From NCBI GenBank assembly GCA_903835865.1, contig CAILON010000020.1, forward strand, positions 1 through 6,329: 6,329 bases of DNA, in the 5' to 3' direction. A program made the translations under genes and the position numbers. Below, piece after piece: positions 1 through 6,329 of this stretch. This stretch comes from an uncultured beta proteobacterium (GTDB lineage: Bacteria; Pseudomonadota; Gammaproteobacteria; Burkholderiales; Burkholderiaceae). The notes below the pieces were generated by a model that did not search any database, was not told the DNA's origin, and saw nothing but the letters and a program-made list of their open reading frames with translations. How positions within the stretch are numbered: position 1 is the first letter of the stretch; each line of letters opens with the position of its first letter.

Positions 1-496
1 GATGCTCTCTGCAGAATCTGCAGCGGGTATGTAACCAGTGCAGACGATTAAAGCAATGGCAGAGATTTGTGTCGAAGCTGAAAAATCAGATCGCGTGAAA
101 TTAGACACGGACTTCTTAGATCAAACCTTTACGCGTATTGATCAAACGATTGCCTTGGGCGCCTTATTTACGGCTCACCATTTGAATGCAAATGCGATTG
201 CTGCCTTGACAGACTCAGGCTCTACGCCAATTTGGATGAGTCGTCACAATATCCATGTGCCGATTTTTGCGCTAACCTCCAAGATTGCTACGCAGCGGGC
301 TTTAAGCACTTATCGCAACGTGACTCCGATTGGCTTGGACTACAGCAAGGATCGCGACACCGCTTTACAGGAAGTAGAGGCTTGCCTCAAAAAAGCGGGC
401 GCAGTTAAAAAAGGCGACACCGTTGTGTTGACTTCAGGAGAGCCAATGGGCGAACCTGGTGGTACCAACACCCTCAAGATTATTCATGTGAAGTAA
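1..496 (+). pseudogene. pyk: Pyruvate kinase, 3' portion, interrupted by an in-frame stop codon
   Basis: Pyruvate kinase converts phosphoenolpyruvate and ADP to pyruvate and ATP in the cytoplasm. The gene enters from the left edge. Codons from position 2 read MLSAESAAGM, then TAA at 32-34, then PVQTIKAMAEICVEAEKS in the same frame. The family normally has MLSAE[ST]AAG-x-[YF]-PV here, so the stop sits where Tyr or Phe is expected and the frame is kept on both sides. Downstream, 153 residues form the end of the TIM barrel and the complete C-terminal domain, with TDSGST and the typical ending GEPMGEPGGTNTLKI. Tandem stops (TAA at 494-496, TGA at 497-499) close it. If the TAA is real, the product loses roughly the last third, including the C-terminal domain, and is probably inactive. 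A GTG at 38 or ATG at 56 could only start a fragment. A sequencing error is the main alternative: identification as pyk is very secure, the pseudogene status is not. Confidence 0.85.
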
Positions 497-550
497 TGAG
501 CAATTGATTCACCCATTTATTTAACTTATTCAATTTATTAAGAGAACATC

Positions 551-1615
551 ATGGCTTTAGTATCTTTGCGACAACTCTTGGATCATGCTGCTGAAAACGG
601 TTATGGCCTGCCAGCATTTAACGTTAATAATTTAGAGCAAGTGACTGCGATTATGGAAGCGGCGAATGAAGCAGATTCCCCTGTCATCATGCAGGCCTCT
701 GCTGGCGCACGTAAATATGCGGGTGAAGCATTTTTGCGCCACTTGATCTCTGCTGCAGTGGAAGCTTATCCGCATATTCCAGTGGTGATGCATCAAGACC
801 ATGGTCAAAGTCCTGCTGTATGTATGTCAGCGATTAAGAGTGGCTTTACCAGCGTCATGATGGATGGATCATTAGAGGCTGACGGCAAAACCGTGGCTAG
901 CTATGAATACAACATTGATGTTTCCAAAGAGGTAGTGAAGTTTTCTCATTCCATTGGGGTCACGGTTGAGGCAGAGCTCGGTGTTTTAGGTTCTTTAGAA
1001 ACCATGAAGGGCGATAAAGAAGATGGCCATGGTGCTGATGGCACGATGACCCGGGAACAGTTGTTGACCGATGTTGAGCAAGCGGCTGACTTTGTTAGAG
1101 CAACCCAGTGTGATGCACTAGCGATTGCGATTGGTACTAGTCACGGCGCATACAAATTCACTAAAAAGCCGACAGGCGATATTTTGGCAATTGACCGCAT
1201 TAAAGAAATTCATGCGCGCATTCCAAATACCCACTTAGTAATGCATGGCTCTTCGAGCGTTCCTCAGGAACTGCTTGCTGAGATCCGCCAATTTGGTGGG
1301 GATATGAAAGAAACTTACGGCGTACCCGTTGAAGAGATTCAAGAGGGTATTAAGAATGGCGTGCGCAAGATCAATATCGATACCGACATTCGTTTGGCAA
1401 TGACTGGCGCTATTCGTCGCTACTTCATCGAAAACCCAACGAAGTTTGATCCACGGGATTATTTAAAGCCAGCACGCGAAGCAGCTAAGAGGGTTTGTAT
1501 TGCTCGCTTTGAAGCCTTTGGTTCTGCTGGTCAAGCATCTAAAATTAAACCTATCCCATTAGAAAAAATGGCAGAGCTATACAAGAGCGGTAAGTTAGCT
1601 CAGATCGTGAAGTGA
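551..1615 (+). CDS. fba: Fructose-bisphosphate aldolase, class II (Calvin-cycle-type subfamily)
   Basis: This cytoplasmic metal-dependent aldolase interconverts fructose-1,6-bisphosphate with dihydroxyacetone phosphate and glyceraldehyde-3-phosphate. The 354-residue product has the normal length of the subfamily that also includes CbbA aldolases. The N-terminal GLPAFNVNN motif is at about 19-27. HQDHG at 81-85 supplies the expected catalytic Asp83 and zinc ligand His84. AELG at 141-144 carries the conserved Glu142. TSHGAYKF at 196-203 and MHGSSS at 231-236 supply the other expected zinc ligands His198 and His232. NIDTD at 275-279 is the phosphate-binding segment. The ATG is preceded by a modest AGAGA (541-545), 5 nt upstream, and the protein aligns from its first residues, which supports this start. 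It lies 54 bp after pyk and 7 bp before purC. No RuBisCO or phosphoribulokinase gene is visible here, so a role in ordinary glycolysis/gluconeogenesis is more likely than in CO2 fixation. Confidence 0.97.
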   Translation: MALVSLRQLLDHAAENGYGLPAFNVNNLEQVTAIMEAANEADSPVIMQASAGARKYAGEAFLRHLISAAVEAYPHIPVVMHQDHGQSPAVCMSAIKSGFTSVMMDGSLEADGKTVASYEYNIDVSKEVVKFSHSIGVTVEAELGVLGSLETMKGDKEDGHGADGTMTREQLLTDVEQAADFVRATQCDALAIAIGTSHGAYKFTKKPTGDILAIDRIKEIHARIPNTHLVMHGSSSVPQELLAEIRQFGGDMKETYGVPVEEIQEGIKNGVRKINIDTDIRLAMTGAIRRYFIENPTKFDPRDYLKPAREAAKRVCIARFEAFGSAGQASKIKPIPLEKMAELYKSGKLAQIVK

Positions 1616-1622
1616 GTTAACG

Positions 1623-2519
1623 ATGCCCGCTTTGTACGCCACCTCTATTAAGTCATTGCCTTTGCTATCCAAAGGTAAGGTGCGTGATGTCTACGCGCTT
1701 GGTGATGACAAGCTTCTCATGATCACTACCGATCGCTTATCTGCATTTGATGTGGTGATGGGCGAGCCTATTCCTGAGAAGGGTGTTGTACTCAATCAGA
1801 TGGCGAACTTCTGGTTTGATAAGTTGGGAGCAGTCATTCCAAATCATTTAACCGGTATTGATCCAGCAACGGTAGTAACTGCTGATGAAGTAGCTCAAGT
1901 GGCTGGTCGTGCAGTGGTGGCTAAACGTCTGAAGCCGATCTTGGTAGAGGCAGTGGTACGGGGTTACTTGGCTGGTAGTGGTTGGAAAGACTACAAAGAG
2001 ACTGGCAAAGTTTGTGGTATCGCTTTGCCTGAAGGCTTGGAGAACGCACAAAAACTACCTGAACCCATCTTCACTCCTGCAGCCAAGGCGGAAGTTGGCG
2101 AGCATGATGAAAACATCTCTTTTGAAAAAGTGATCGAGCTCATTGGTGAAAAATTAGCAAAGCAAATTCGGGAAGTGAGCATTCGTTTATATAAAGAAGC
2201 TTCTGAATATGCAGCTACTCGTGGAATCATCATTGCAGACACCAAGTTTGAATTTGGACTTGATGATGCTGGCCAGTTGGTCTTGATGGATGAGATTCTG
2301 ACTGCAGACTCTTCCCGCTTTTGGCCAGCTGAAACCTATTATGTGGGCGCTAATCCACCTTCCTATGACAAGCAATTTGTCCGAGATTGGCTAGAAACAG
2401 CCATGGTTGATGGTAAGTTATGGCCAAAAACAGCACCTGCACCCCAATTACCTGCTGAAGTCATTGAAAAAACCGCTCAAAAGTACCGTGAAGCCTTAAC
2501 AAGACTGACTCAGGGATAA
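1623..2519 (+). CDS. purC: Phosphoribosylaminoimidazole-succinocarboxamide (SAICAR) synthase
   Basis: PurC joins CAIR and L-aspartate with ATP hydrolysis to give SAICAR in de novo purine synthesis, in the cytoplasm. The 298-residue product matches the longer SAICAR synthase form (near 300 residues, like the Ade1 type) and not the short form of about 240 residues found in E. coli. Visible motifs are GKVRDVY (18-24, nucleotide-binding loop), TDRLSAFD (36-43), [16 protein letters not shown] (109-124), IADTKFEFG (204-212) and [12 protein letters not shown] (223-234). The ATG follows the fba stop by 7 bp. The only Shine-Dalgarno-like sequence is GTGAG (1612-1616), overlapping that stop, which suggests translational coupling. 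Tandem stops TAA TAG (2517-2522) end the gene. purE and purK, which make its substrate CAIR, follow directly, so the function is secure from sequence and context alike. Confidence 0.98.
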   Translation: MPALYATSIKSLPLLSKGKVRDVYALGDDKLLMITTDRLSAFDVVMGEPIPEKGVVLNQMANFWFDKLGAVIPNHLTGIDPATVVTADEVAQVAGRAVVAKRLKPILVEAVVRGYLAGSGWKDYKETGKVCGIALPEGLENAQKLPEPIFTPAAKAEVGEHDENISFEKVIELIGEKLAKQIREVSIRLYKEASEYAATRGIIIADTKFEFGLDDAGQLVLMDEILTADSSRFWPAETYYVGANPPSYDKQFVRDWLETAMVDGKLWPKTAPAPQLPAEVIEKTAQKYREALTRLTQG

Positions 2520-2531
2520 TAGAGCCCTAAC

Positions 2532-2585
2532 ATGTACCAGCAATATTTTCAAAAGCGCATTTTAGGTATTCGGAGAGCTGTATGA
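2532..2585 (+). other. Possible 17-codon small ORF overlapping the purE start (speculative leader peptide)
   Basis: In the 62-bp purC-purE gap, an ATG at 2532 opens a frame of 17 codons, [17 protein letters not shown], ending at TGA 2583-2585. That stop shares bases with the purE ATG in an ATGA arrangement, the usual geometry of translational coupling. Upstream there is only a weak AGAG (2521-2524), 7 nt before the ATG. An ORF this short can easily occur by chance and I recognise no family. It is listed because this is the only sizeable gap within the purine gene group. Confidence 0.15.
2572..2577 (+). promoter_or_regulatory. Shine-Dalgarno site of purE
   Basis: GGAGAG lies 4 nt before the purE ATG at 2582. 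It is the clearest ribosome binding site in the window. The other internal starts (purC, purK, sua5) have weak sites and sit 2-7 bp after the preceding stop, so purE may initiate translation independently while its neighbours rely on coupling. The site also supports the ATG at 2582 as the start. Confidence 0.7.
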
Positions 2586-3076
2586 GCAAGAAGCCAATAG
2601 TCGGAATAGTGATGGGTTCCAATTCAGATTGGGAAACGATGCAGCACGCCGCCCAAATGCTTGAGCAATTTGGTATTGCTCATGAAGCACAGGTACTTTC
2701 TGCGCACCGTATGCCAGATGACATGTTCCAGTATGCAGAAAAAGCACAAGCGAATGGTTTGCAAGCCATTATTGCTGGTGCAGGTGGAGCGGCTCATTTA
2801 CCAGGCATGCTCGCCTCCAAAACAATTGTTCCAGTTTATGGCGTTCCTGTTGCCAGTAAATATTTGCGCGGTGAAGATTCTTTGTATTCGATTGTGCAAA
2901 TGCCTAAAGGTATTCCAGTGGCGACCTTTGCTATTGGTGAGGCTGGCGCAGCGAATGCAGCTTTGCATGTCATTGCAGGCCTAGCCTTGCATGATGCGGA
3001 TTTAGCGAAACGTTTGGAAGAGTTCCGCGTGAAGCAGTCTGATACCGCACGCTCTATGAATTTGCCGGGATATTAA
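2582..3076 (+). CDS. purE: N5-carboxyaminoimidazole ribonucleotide mutase (class I PurE)
   Basis: PurE moves the carboxyl group of N5-CAIR from N5 to C4, giving CAIR for PurC. The 164-residue product has the typical length of the bacterial enzyme. Motifs are [14 protein letters not shown] (7-20), with the Ser and Asp that bind the substrate in this family; SAHRMPD (40-46), whose His42 corresponds to the catalytic His45 of E. coli PurE; and [11 protein letters not shown] (66-76), the phosphate/active-site loop. The family forms a cytoplasmic octamer. A purK gene 4 bp downstream supports class I (N5-CAIR mutase) over class II (AIR carboxylase acting directly on CO2). A good Shine-Dalgarno precedes the start. 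Confidence 0.98.
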   Translation: MSKKPIVGIVMGSNSDWETMQHAAQMLEQFGIAHEAQVLSAHRMPDDMFQYAEKAQANGLQAIIAGAGGAAHLPGMLASKTIVPVYGVPVASKYLRGEDSLYSIVQMPKGIPVATFAIGEAGAANAALHVIAGLALHDADLAKRLEEFRVKQSDTARSMNLPGY

Positions 3077-3080
3077 TTAC

Positions 3081-4265
3081 ATGGCAGATCGTTTAGAACC
3101 CATTTTGCCGGGTTCGTATTTAGGAATTTTAGGCGGTGGTCAATTAGGACGCATGTTTACTCAGGCAGCTCAGTCCATGGGCTATAAGGTCTGCGTTTTG
3201 GACCCTGACGCTGAAAGCCCTGCAGGCTCTATTGCTGAAAAATTTATTCAAGCCGATTACACAGACTCTGCTGCCTTAAAAGAGATGGCGTCCCTTTGTG
3301 CATCAGTTAGTACTGAATTTGAAAATGTTCCTGCGCAAGCTTTAGATGAGCTGGAATCTTTGGGTGTGTTTGTAGCGCCCCGCAGTAGCTGCGTTTCCTT
3401 GGCCCAAAATCGGATTGCTGAGAAAAATTTCCTAGCAACCTGGAAGTCAGAAACCAATATTGGACCAGCACCCAACTTTGCCATTGAGCGTGATGCCGAT
3501 GTTGTACATGTCCCTGCAGATTTATTTCCAGGGATTTTGAAAACTGCGCGCATGGGTTATGACGGCAAAGGGCAAATTACCGTTTATGCAGCAGCCGATT
3601 TGCCCGCTGCTTGGGCTGAGCTGGGTAAGGTGGCTTGTATATTAGAAAAGCGCATGGAATTAGATTTTGAAGTTTCCGCCTTAGTAGTGCGCGGCTATGA
3701 TGATGCCGTCGTGGCTTATCCGGTTTCTCAAAATATTCACCGTGATGGAATTTTGCATACATCTACCGTTCCAGCCCCATCACTCAAGCCTTTGCAAGAA
3801 AAGAAAATTATTGATGCGGCTAAAGCATTAATCCGCAAGATTGATTACGTCGGTGTGCTTTGTGTAGAGTTTTTTGTACTCAAGAATGGTGACATCATTG
3901 CCAATGAAATCGCACCACGTCCGCATAATTCGGGTCACTACACCATGGATGCTTGTGTCAGCAGCCAGTTTGAGCAGCAAGTCAGAAGCATGGCGCGCTT
4001 ACCACTCGGCGATACTCGCCAACTAGCCCCCGTATCAATGCTCAATATCTTGGGTGATCTGTGGTTTGAGGGTGATGACGATCAAGCTCGAGAGCCTGCA
4101 TGGAATAAAGTATTGGCGCATCCGGATGCAAAGTTACATCTCTATGGCAAGTCTGCCCCACGAGTAGGTAGAAAAATGGGCCACATTAATTGTTTAGGCG
4201 AGGCTTTAAATGAAGCCCGTCAAAACTGCGCAGCAGTCGCTACTGAATTAGGCATCGAGCCCTAG
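3081..4265 (+). CDS. purK: N5-carboxyaminoimidazole ribonucleotide synthase (ATP-grasp)
   Basis: PurK carboxylates AIR with ATP and bicarbonate to give the unstable N5-CAIR, which PurE uses next. The 394 residues fit the family (about 350-400). The N-terminal pre-ATP-grasp domain has the glycine-rich GILGGGQLGRM (15-25). The ATP-grasp domain shows ARMGYDGKGQ (156-165), the flexible loop over ATP; ILEKRMELDFEVS (187-199), which contacts the nucleotide; VEFF (262-265), with a likely metal-binding Glu263; and NEIAPRPHNSGH (275-286), with the metal/phosphate-binding residues typical of PurK. A C-terminal domain follows, with LHLYGKSAPRVGRKMGH near 350-366. The gene starts 4 bp after purE without a clear Shine-Dalgarno, so translational coupling is likely. 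Tight pairing with purE fits the instability of N5-CAIR. The reading frame is intact. Confidence 0.98.
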   Translation: MADRLEPILPGSYLGILGGGQLGRMFTQAAQSMGYKVCVLDPDAESPAGSIAEKFIQADYTDSAALKEMASLCASVSTEFENVPAQALDELESLGVFVAPRSSCVSLAQNRIAEKNFLATWKSETNIGPAPNFAIERDADVVHVPADLFPGILKTARMGYDGKGQITVYAAADLPAAWAELGKVACILEKRMELDFEVSALVVRGYDDAVVAYPVSQNIHRDGILHTSTVPAPSLKPLQEKKIIDAAKALIRKIDYVGVLCVEFFVLKNGDIIANEIAPRPHNSGHYTMDACVSSQFEQQVRSMARLPLGDTRQLAPVSMLNILGDLWFEGDDDQAREPAWNKVLAHPDAKLHLYGKSAPRVGRKMGHINCLGEALNEARQNCAAVATELGIEP

Positions 4266-4267
4266 AA

Positions 4268-5359
4268 ATGTCCACCGATAGTACGCCACTGCAATCTTCT
4301 GCAGTGATCAATGAAGCAGTGCAATCCTTGCGTGATGGCGGTTTAGTCGCCTTCCCAACCGAGACGGTCTATGGCTTGGGAGCTGACGCTAAAAATCCAG
4401 AAGCCATTAAAAAAATCTTTGCTGCTAAAGGCAGGCCGTCTAACCATCCGCTTATTGTCCATCTGGCTGCGCCTGATAAATATGATGTTGCCAAAATTGA
4501 TTGGGCTGCTTTACTTAGCTCTTGGGTGCGTGATTTATCTGCAGACGCATTGCTGCTAGCGAATACCTTTTGGCCAGGCCCTCTTACGCTCGTCTTTAAA
4601 AAAGATAAGAGTGTTTTAAATGAGCTCACAGGCGGCCAAGATACCGTCGCTATTCGTGCACCAGCTCATCCTATTGCCCAAGAGTTGCTTCGTAAATTTA
4701 AGGGTGGGGTAGTAGCGCCTTCAGCCAATCGTTTTGGCAAAGTCTCACCAACTAGCGCGGCTGATGTTCGCAATGAATTTGAAGGCATGTTAGATCTGAT
4801 GGTTTTAGATGGTGGTGACTGTGAGGTTGGTATTGAGTCCACCATTATTGATATGTCTTCGGGCGATAAGGCGATTCTTCTAAGGCCCGGAGCGATTACT
4901 CCTAGTGAGATTTTGGCTAAAACGGGTATCAAAGTTATTCAACCTGGCGAAGCTCTCAAAAAAGATGAAGAGGTACTTCCGCGAGTTTCAGGAAGTCTGC
5001 TTGCCCATTACGCGCCGACAACACCTTTGCGCCTTTATGCACCAGGTAGAGTCTTAGACGCCTTAAGTGAATTTCCAGATATTAAATCGCGCGTAGCTGT
5101 AGCAGTGCTCGATTCAGAATCCTCCTTAGGTCATGATGGTCATCCCTCGGTACATTTTGAAGAAGTCATCATGCCTAGTGACGGTGCTGCCTTTGCTAGT
5201 CGCCTTTATCGCTCTTTACGAGACTTGGATCAACAGGGTTGGGATCTGATTTTGTTCCCAGAGCCTCCTGCTGGCGAAGAGTGGGATGGCGTTAGAGATC
5301 GACTTCAGCGTGCGTGTTTTGGTTCCGGAACATCTTCTAGTAGCCACGACAGCAATTGA
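4268..5359 (+). CDS. sua5: L-threonylcarbamoyladenylate synthase, Sua5 type (YrdC domain plus Sua5 domain)
   Basis: The enzyme makes threonylcarbamoyl-AMP from threonine, bicarbonate and ATP. The TsaB/D/E proteins then transfer the threonylcarbamoyl group to A37 of ANN-decoding tRNAs (t6A), in the cytoplasm. The 363 residues fit the long Sua5 form. The YrdC domain spans about 10-205, with FPTETVYGLGADA (29-41), KGRPSNHPLIVHL (54-66), FWPGPLTLV (near 100-110), SANRFGK (152-158), GIESTIID (188-195) and LLRPGAIT. The linker SGSLLAHYAPTTPLRL (241-256) corresponds to the family's HYAP segment that covers the active site. The Sua5 domain follows to about residue 347. The last residues, GSGTSSSSHDSN, look like a non-conserved tail and lie antisense to dacB. 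The start is 2 bp after the purK stop, without a good ribosome binding site, so coupling to purK translation is likely. The family is also called TsaC2 or YwlC. Confidence 0.96.
   Translation: MSTDSTPLQSSAVINEAVQSLRDGGLVAFPTETVYGLGADAKNPEAIKKIFAAKGRPSNHPLIVHLAAPDKYDVAKIDWAALLSSWVRDLSADALLLANTFWPGPLTLVFKKDKSVLNELTGGQDTVAIRAPAHPIAQELLRKFKGGVVAPSANRFGKVSPTSAADVRNEFEGMLDLMVLDGGDCEVGIESTIIDMSSGDKAILLRPGAITPSEILAKTGIKVIQPGEALKKDEEVLPRVSGSLLAHYAPTTPLRLYAPGRVLDALSEFPDIKSRVAVAVLDSESSLGHDGHPSVHFEEVIMPSDGAAFASRLYRSLRDLDQQGWDLILFPEPPAGEEWDGVRDRLQRACFGSGTSSSSHDSN
4287..4306 (+). repeat. Small inverted repeat just inside sua5
   Basis: CACTGCA (4287-4293) and TGCAGTG (4300-4306) are perfect 7-bp arms around a 6-nt loop, beginning 19 nt after the A of the sua5 ATG. 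No T-run follows, so it is not a typical intrinsic terminator. A third partial copy, GCAGTGCAATC, lies at about 4316-4326. It could form a hairpin in the mRNA near the ribosome entry site, but coincidental codon content is at least as likely. Confidence 0.3.
5305..5359. other. Tail-to-tail coding overlap of sua5 and dacB
   Basis: The two convergent genes share 55 bp: the TGA of dacB (5305-5307) lies inside sua5 and the TGA of sua5 (5357-5359) lies inside dacB. The codon phases put third position opposite third position. No hairpin followed by a T-run is visible within or near the overlap, so no intrinsic terminator separates the two units. Confidence 0.9.
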
Positions 5360-6329
5360 TCATGTGCCTCTAGGCCTCTCCAGGCATTGGGGTGATTGAT
5401 AAAAGAAGTAACAGCGTATAGCTTTCCAGACTTACTTAAGACATATCCCGATATTGCCCTAACATCAGCAAGTGAACCTGTCTTCATGCGAACTTCCGGT
5501 TTCTTTTTCAGATGTAAAAATTTACGCAGTTGTGTCATGAGACGATTTCTCATCGTGCCATCAGTGCCAGCCAGCGGCAAGCTGTTATAAAAAACTTCAG
5601 ACACAGGTAAATTACGAGCTAATAAGAGTAGTTGATTCATTTGTCCTGAAGAGATGGCTTCATTACGTGATAAGCCTGAGCCATTCTCAATCACCAGCCC
5701 CGGAAACTCTAAGCCCATTTGCTTGAGCCAACTTTGAATAACGAGTTCACCATTGGCCGTTGTCGCCGGCTTGCCCATTCTCTCAAGAGCCAAGGTAAGT
5801 AGGAGTTGCCGCGCCATGACATTGTTCGAATATTTATTAATGTCTTGTACATCATCGGCTAGATTAATTCCTTCGAACTGCAGTAAGAGTCTGGCAGCTA
5901 AAGGAACGGTAGCACTCTTACCGATAGGGGGTTGAGTCCAAGTACCTCCTGCTTTTTCCCATGCAGCAGCGAAGCCCTGAGTCAAGAAGGTATTGGCATC
6001 TAAGGCAACGACGTTGTAATAGACGCCCTTGCAAGTATTCGGAAAGGCCCCGGAAAATTGGGCTATGAGGAATTGATCTGTCTTGGGGGCGTTCCCTGCA
6101 CTAGCAGCGCTTACCTCAGGGTCTAAGTTAAAGCGAATATTGCTTTTCCAGTTATCACATGGCTTATCCACTAGCTGCATTTGATTATCGATTTGCAGTT
6201 GTGACATCGCTGGGGAATAGCTGATGTCTATGAAATCTGCCGTACGAGATTTACCCAGCTGAAACGAGAGCGTTCTAAAGGCGTAGAGCAATGGATCTGG
6301 CGGTACGTTATAAGCGCGGAGAGATTCAC
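5305..6329 (-). CDS. dacB: D-alanyl-D-alanine carboxypeptidase/endopeptidase, PBP4 type (peptidase S13), 5' end outside the window
   Basis: PBP4 enzymes trim the terminal D-Ala from peptidoglycan stems and cut D-Ala-mDAP cross-links in the periplasm. The visible 340 residues are the C-terminal part. The frame stays open to the right edge (ESLRAYNVPPDP precedes a TTG at 6291 that should not be taken as the start), so the signal peptide and the SxxK nucleophile motif lie outside. Two of the three penicillin-binding motifs are visible: SNN (SxN, codons at 5821-5829) in DINKYSNNVMA, and KTG (5476-5484) in RMKTGSLADVRAISGY. Between the edge and the SNN motif lies the family's inserted region, with Cys in KPCDNW and in NTCKGVY that may form a disulfide in the periplasm. 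IENGSGLSR before the KTG is also typical. It converges on sua5, and the last 17 codons plus stop overlap it. The tail PEPKHAR appears non-conserved. Its promoter is not in the window. Confidence 0.95.
   Translation of the reverse strand, partial: ESLRAYNVPPDPLLYAFRTLSFQLGKSRTADFIDISYSPAMSQLQIDNQMQLVDKPCDNWKSNIRFNLDPEVSAASAGNAPKTDQFLIAQFSGAFPNTCKGVYYNVVALDANTFLTQGFAAAWEKAGGTWTQPPIGKSATVPLAARLLLQFEGINLADDVQDINKYSNNVMARQLLLTLALERMGKPATTANGELVIQSWLKQMGLEFPGLVIENGSGLSRNEAISSGQMNQLLLLARNLPVSEVFYNSLPLAGTDGTMRNRLMTQLRKFLHLKKKPEVRMKTGSLADVRAISGYVLSKSGKLYAVTSFINHPNAWRGLEAHDQLLSWLLEDVPEPKHAR

Noticed and set aside
38..496. Stand-alone 152-residue protein starting at GTG 38
   Set aside because: The codons before it continue the pyruvate kinase match in the same frame, so this is the 3' part of pyk after a stop codon and not a separate gene. 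The start is an artefact of that stop.
504..532. Possible sigma-70 promoter before fba (TTGATT at 504-509 and TATTCA at 527-532, 17-nt spacing)
   Set aside because: The -10 matches only about three consensus bases and the region is AT-rich, so such matches are expected by chance. A promoter here is possible but not supported by sequence alone.
497..550. Terminator between pyk and fba
   Set aside because: No inverted repeat followed by a T-run is visible in the 54-bp gap.
1848..2375. Three minus-strand ORFs across purC
   Set aside because: All lie within the conserved purC coding region, have no recognisable motifs or ribosome binding sites, and overlap one another. They are shadows of purC.
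2661..2984. 107-residue plus-strand ORF within purE
   Set aside because: It is fully contained in purE in another frame, has no recognisable domain, and purE shows all its family motifs.
3257..3762. Minus-strand ORFs within purK
   Set aside because: They are antisense to the conserved ATP-grasp coding sequence, with no independent support.
4369..4932. ORFs in other frames within sua5, on both strands
   Set aside because: They lie opposite or across the conserved YrdC motifs, with no start signals or family resemblance.
5396..5935. Plus-strand ORFs of 64 and 60 residues opposite dacB
   Set aside because: They are antisense to the SNN and KTG regions of dacB and have no recognisable features.
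6289..6291. TTG as the start codon of dacB
   Set aside because: The frame stays open upstream to the edge with plausible family sequence (ESLRAYNVPPDP), and the required SxxK motif and signal peptide are still missing at this point.

Overview
This window looks like chromosomal housekeeping sequence from a betaproteobacterium of the Burkholderiaceae, most likely Polynucleobacter or a close relative. The reasons are the gene order (pyruvate kinase, class II aldolase, purC, purE, purK, sua5), which I recall as typical of that family, proteins that read as Burkholderiaceae-like, and a moderate GC content (mid-40s % by eye) instead of the high GC of Burkholderia or Cupriavidus. The genus is an inference from memory, not from a search.

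Layout. Positions 1-496 hold the 3' part of a pyruvate kinase gene (pyk). It carries an in-frame TAA at 32-34, inside the otherwise conserved MLSAESAAG-x-[Y]-PV segment. Positions 551-1615 encode a class II fructose-bisphosphate aldolase. Then come three purine genes: purC (1623-2519), purE (2582-3076) and purK (3081-4265). They are followed after 2 bp by a two-domain Sua5-type threonylcarbamoyl-AMP synthase (4268-5359). All six genes are on the + strand, with gaps of 54, 7, 62, 4 and 2 bp, so they probably form one transcription unit or two closely linked ones. On the - strand a PBP4-type D-Ala-D-Ala carboxypeptidase (dacB) enters from the right edge and ends at 5305, overlapping the tail of sua5 by 55 bp.

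How they work together. Pyk and Fba belong to lower and central glycolysis/gluconeogenesis. PurK and PurE convert AIR to N5-CAIR and then CAIR, and PurC converts CAIR to SAICAR, so three consecutive steps of IMP synthesis are encoded together. Sua5 makes the threonylcarbamoyl-AMP used for t6A37 of ANN-decoding tRNAs. PurK and Sua5 both use ATP and bicarbonate. DacB acts on periplasmic peptidoglycan and is a separate unit.

No mobile element, CRISPR array, tRNA/rRNA, phage gene or unknown multi-gene system is visible. There is no gene-free stretch over 300 bases. The points most worth checking are the pyk nonsense codon, the sua5/dacB tail-to-tail overlap, and a 17-codon ORF that ends on the purE start codon.
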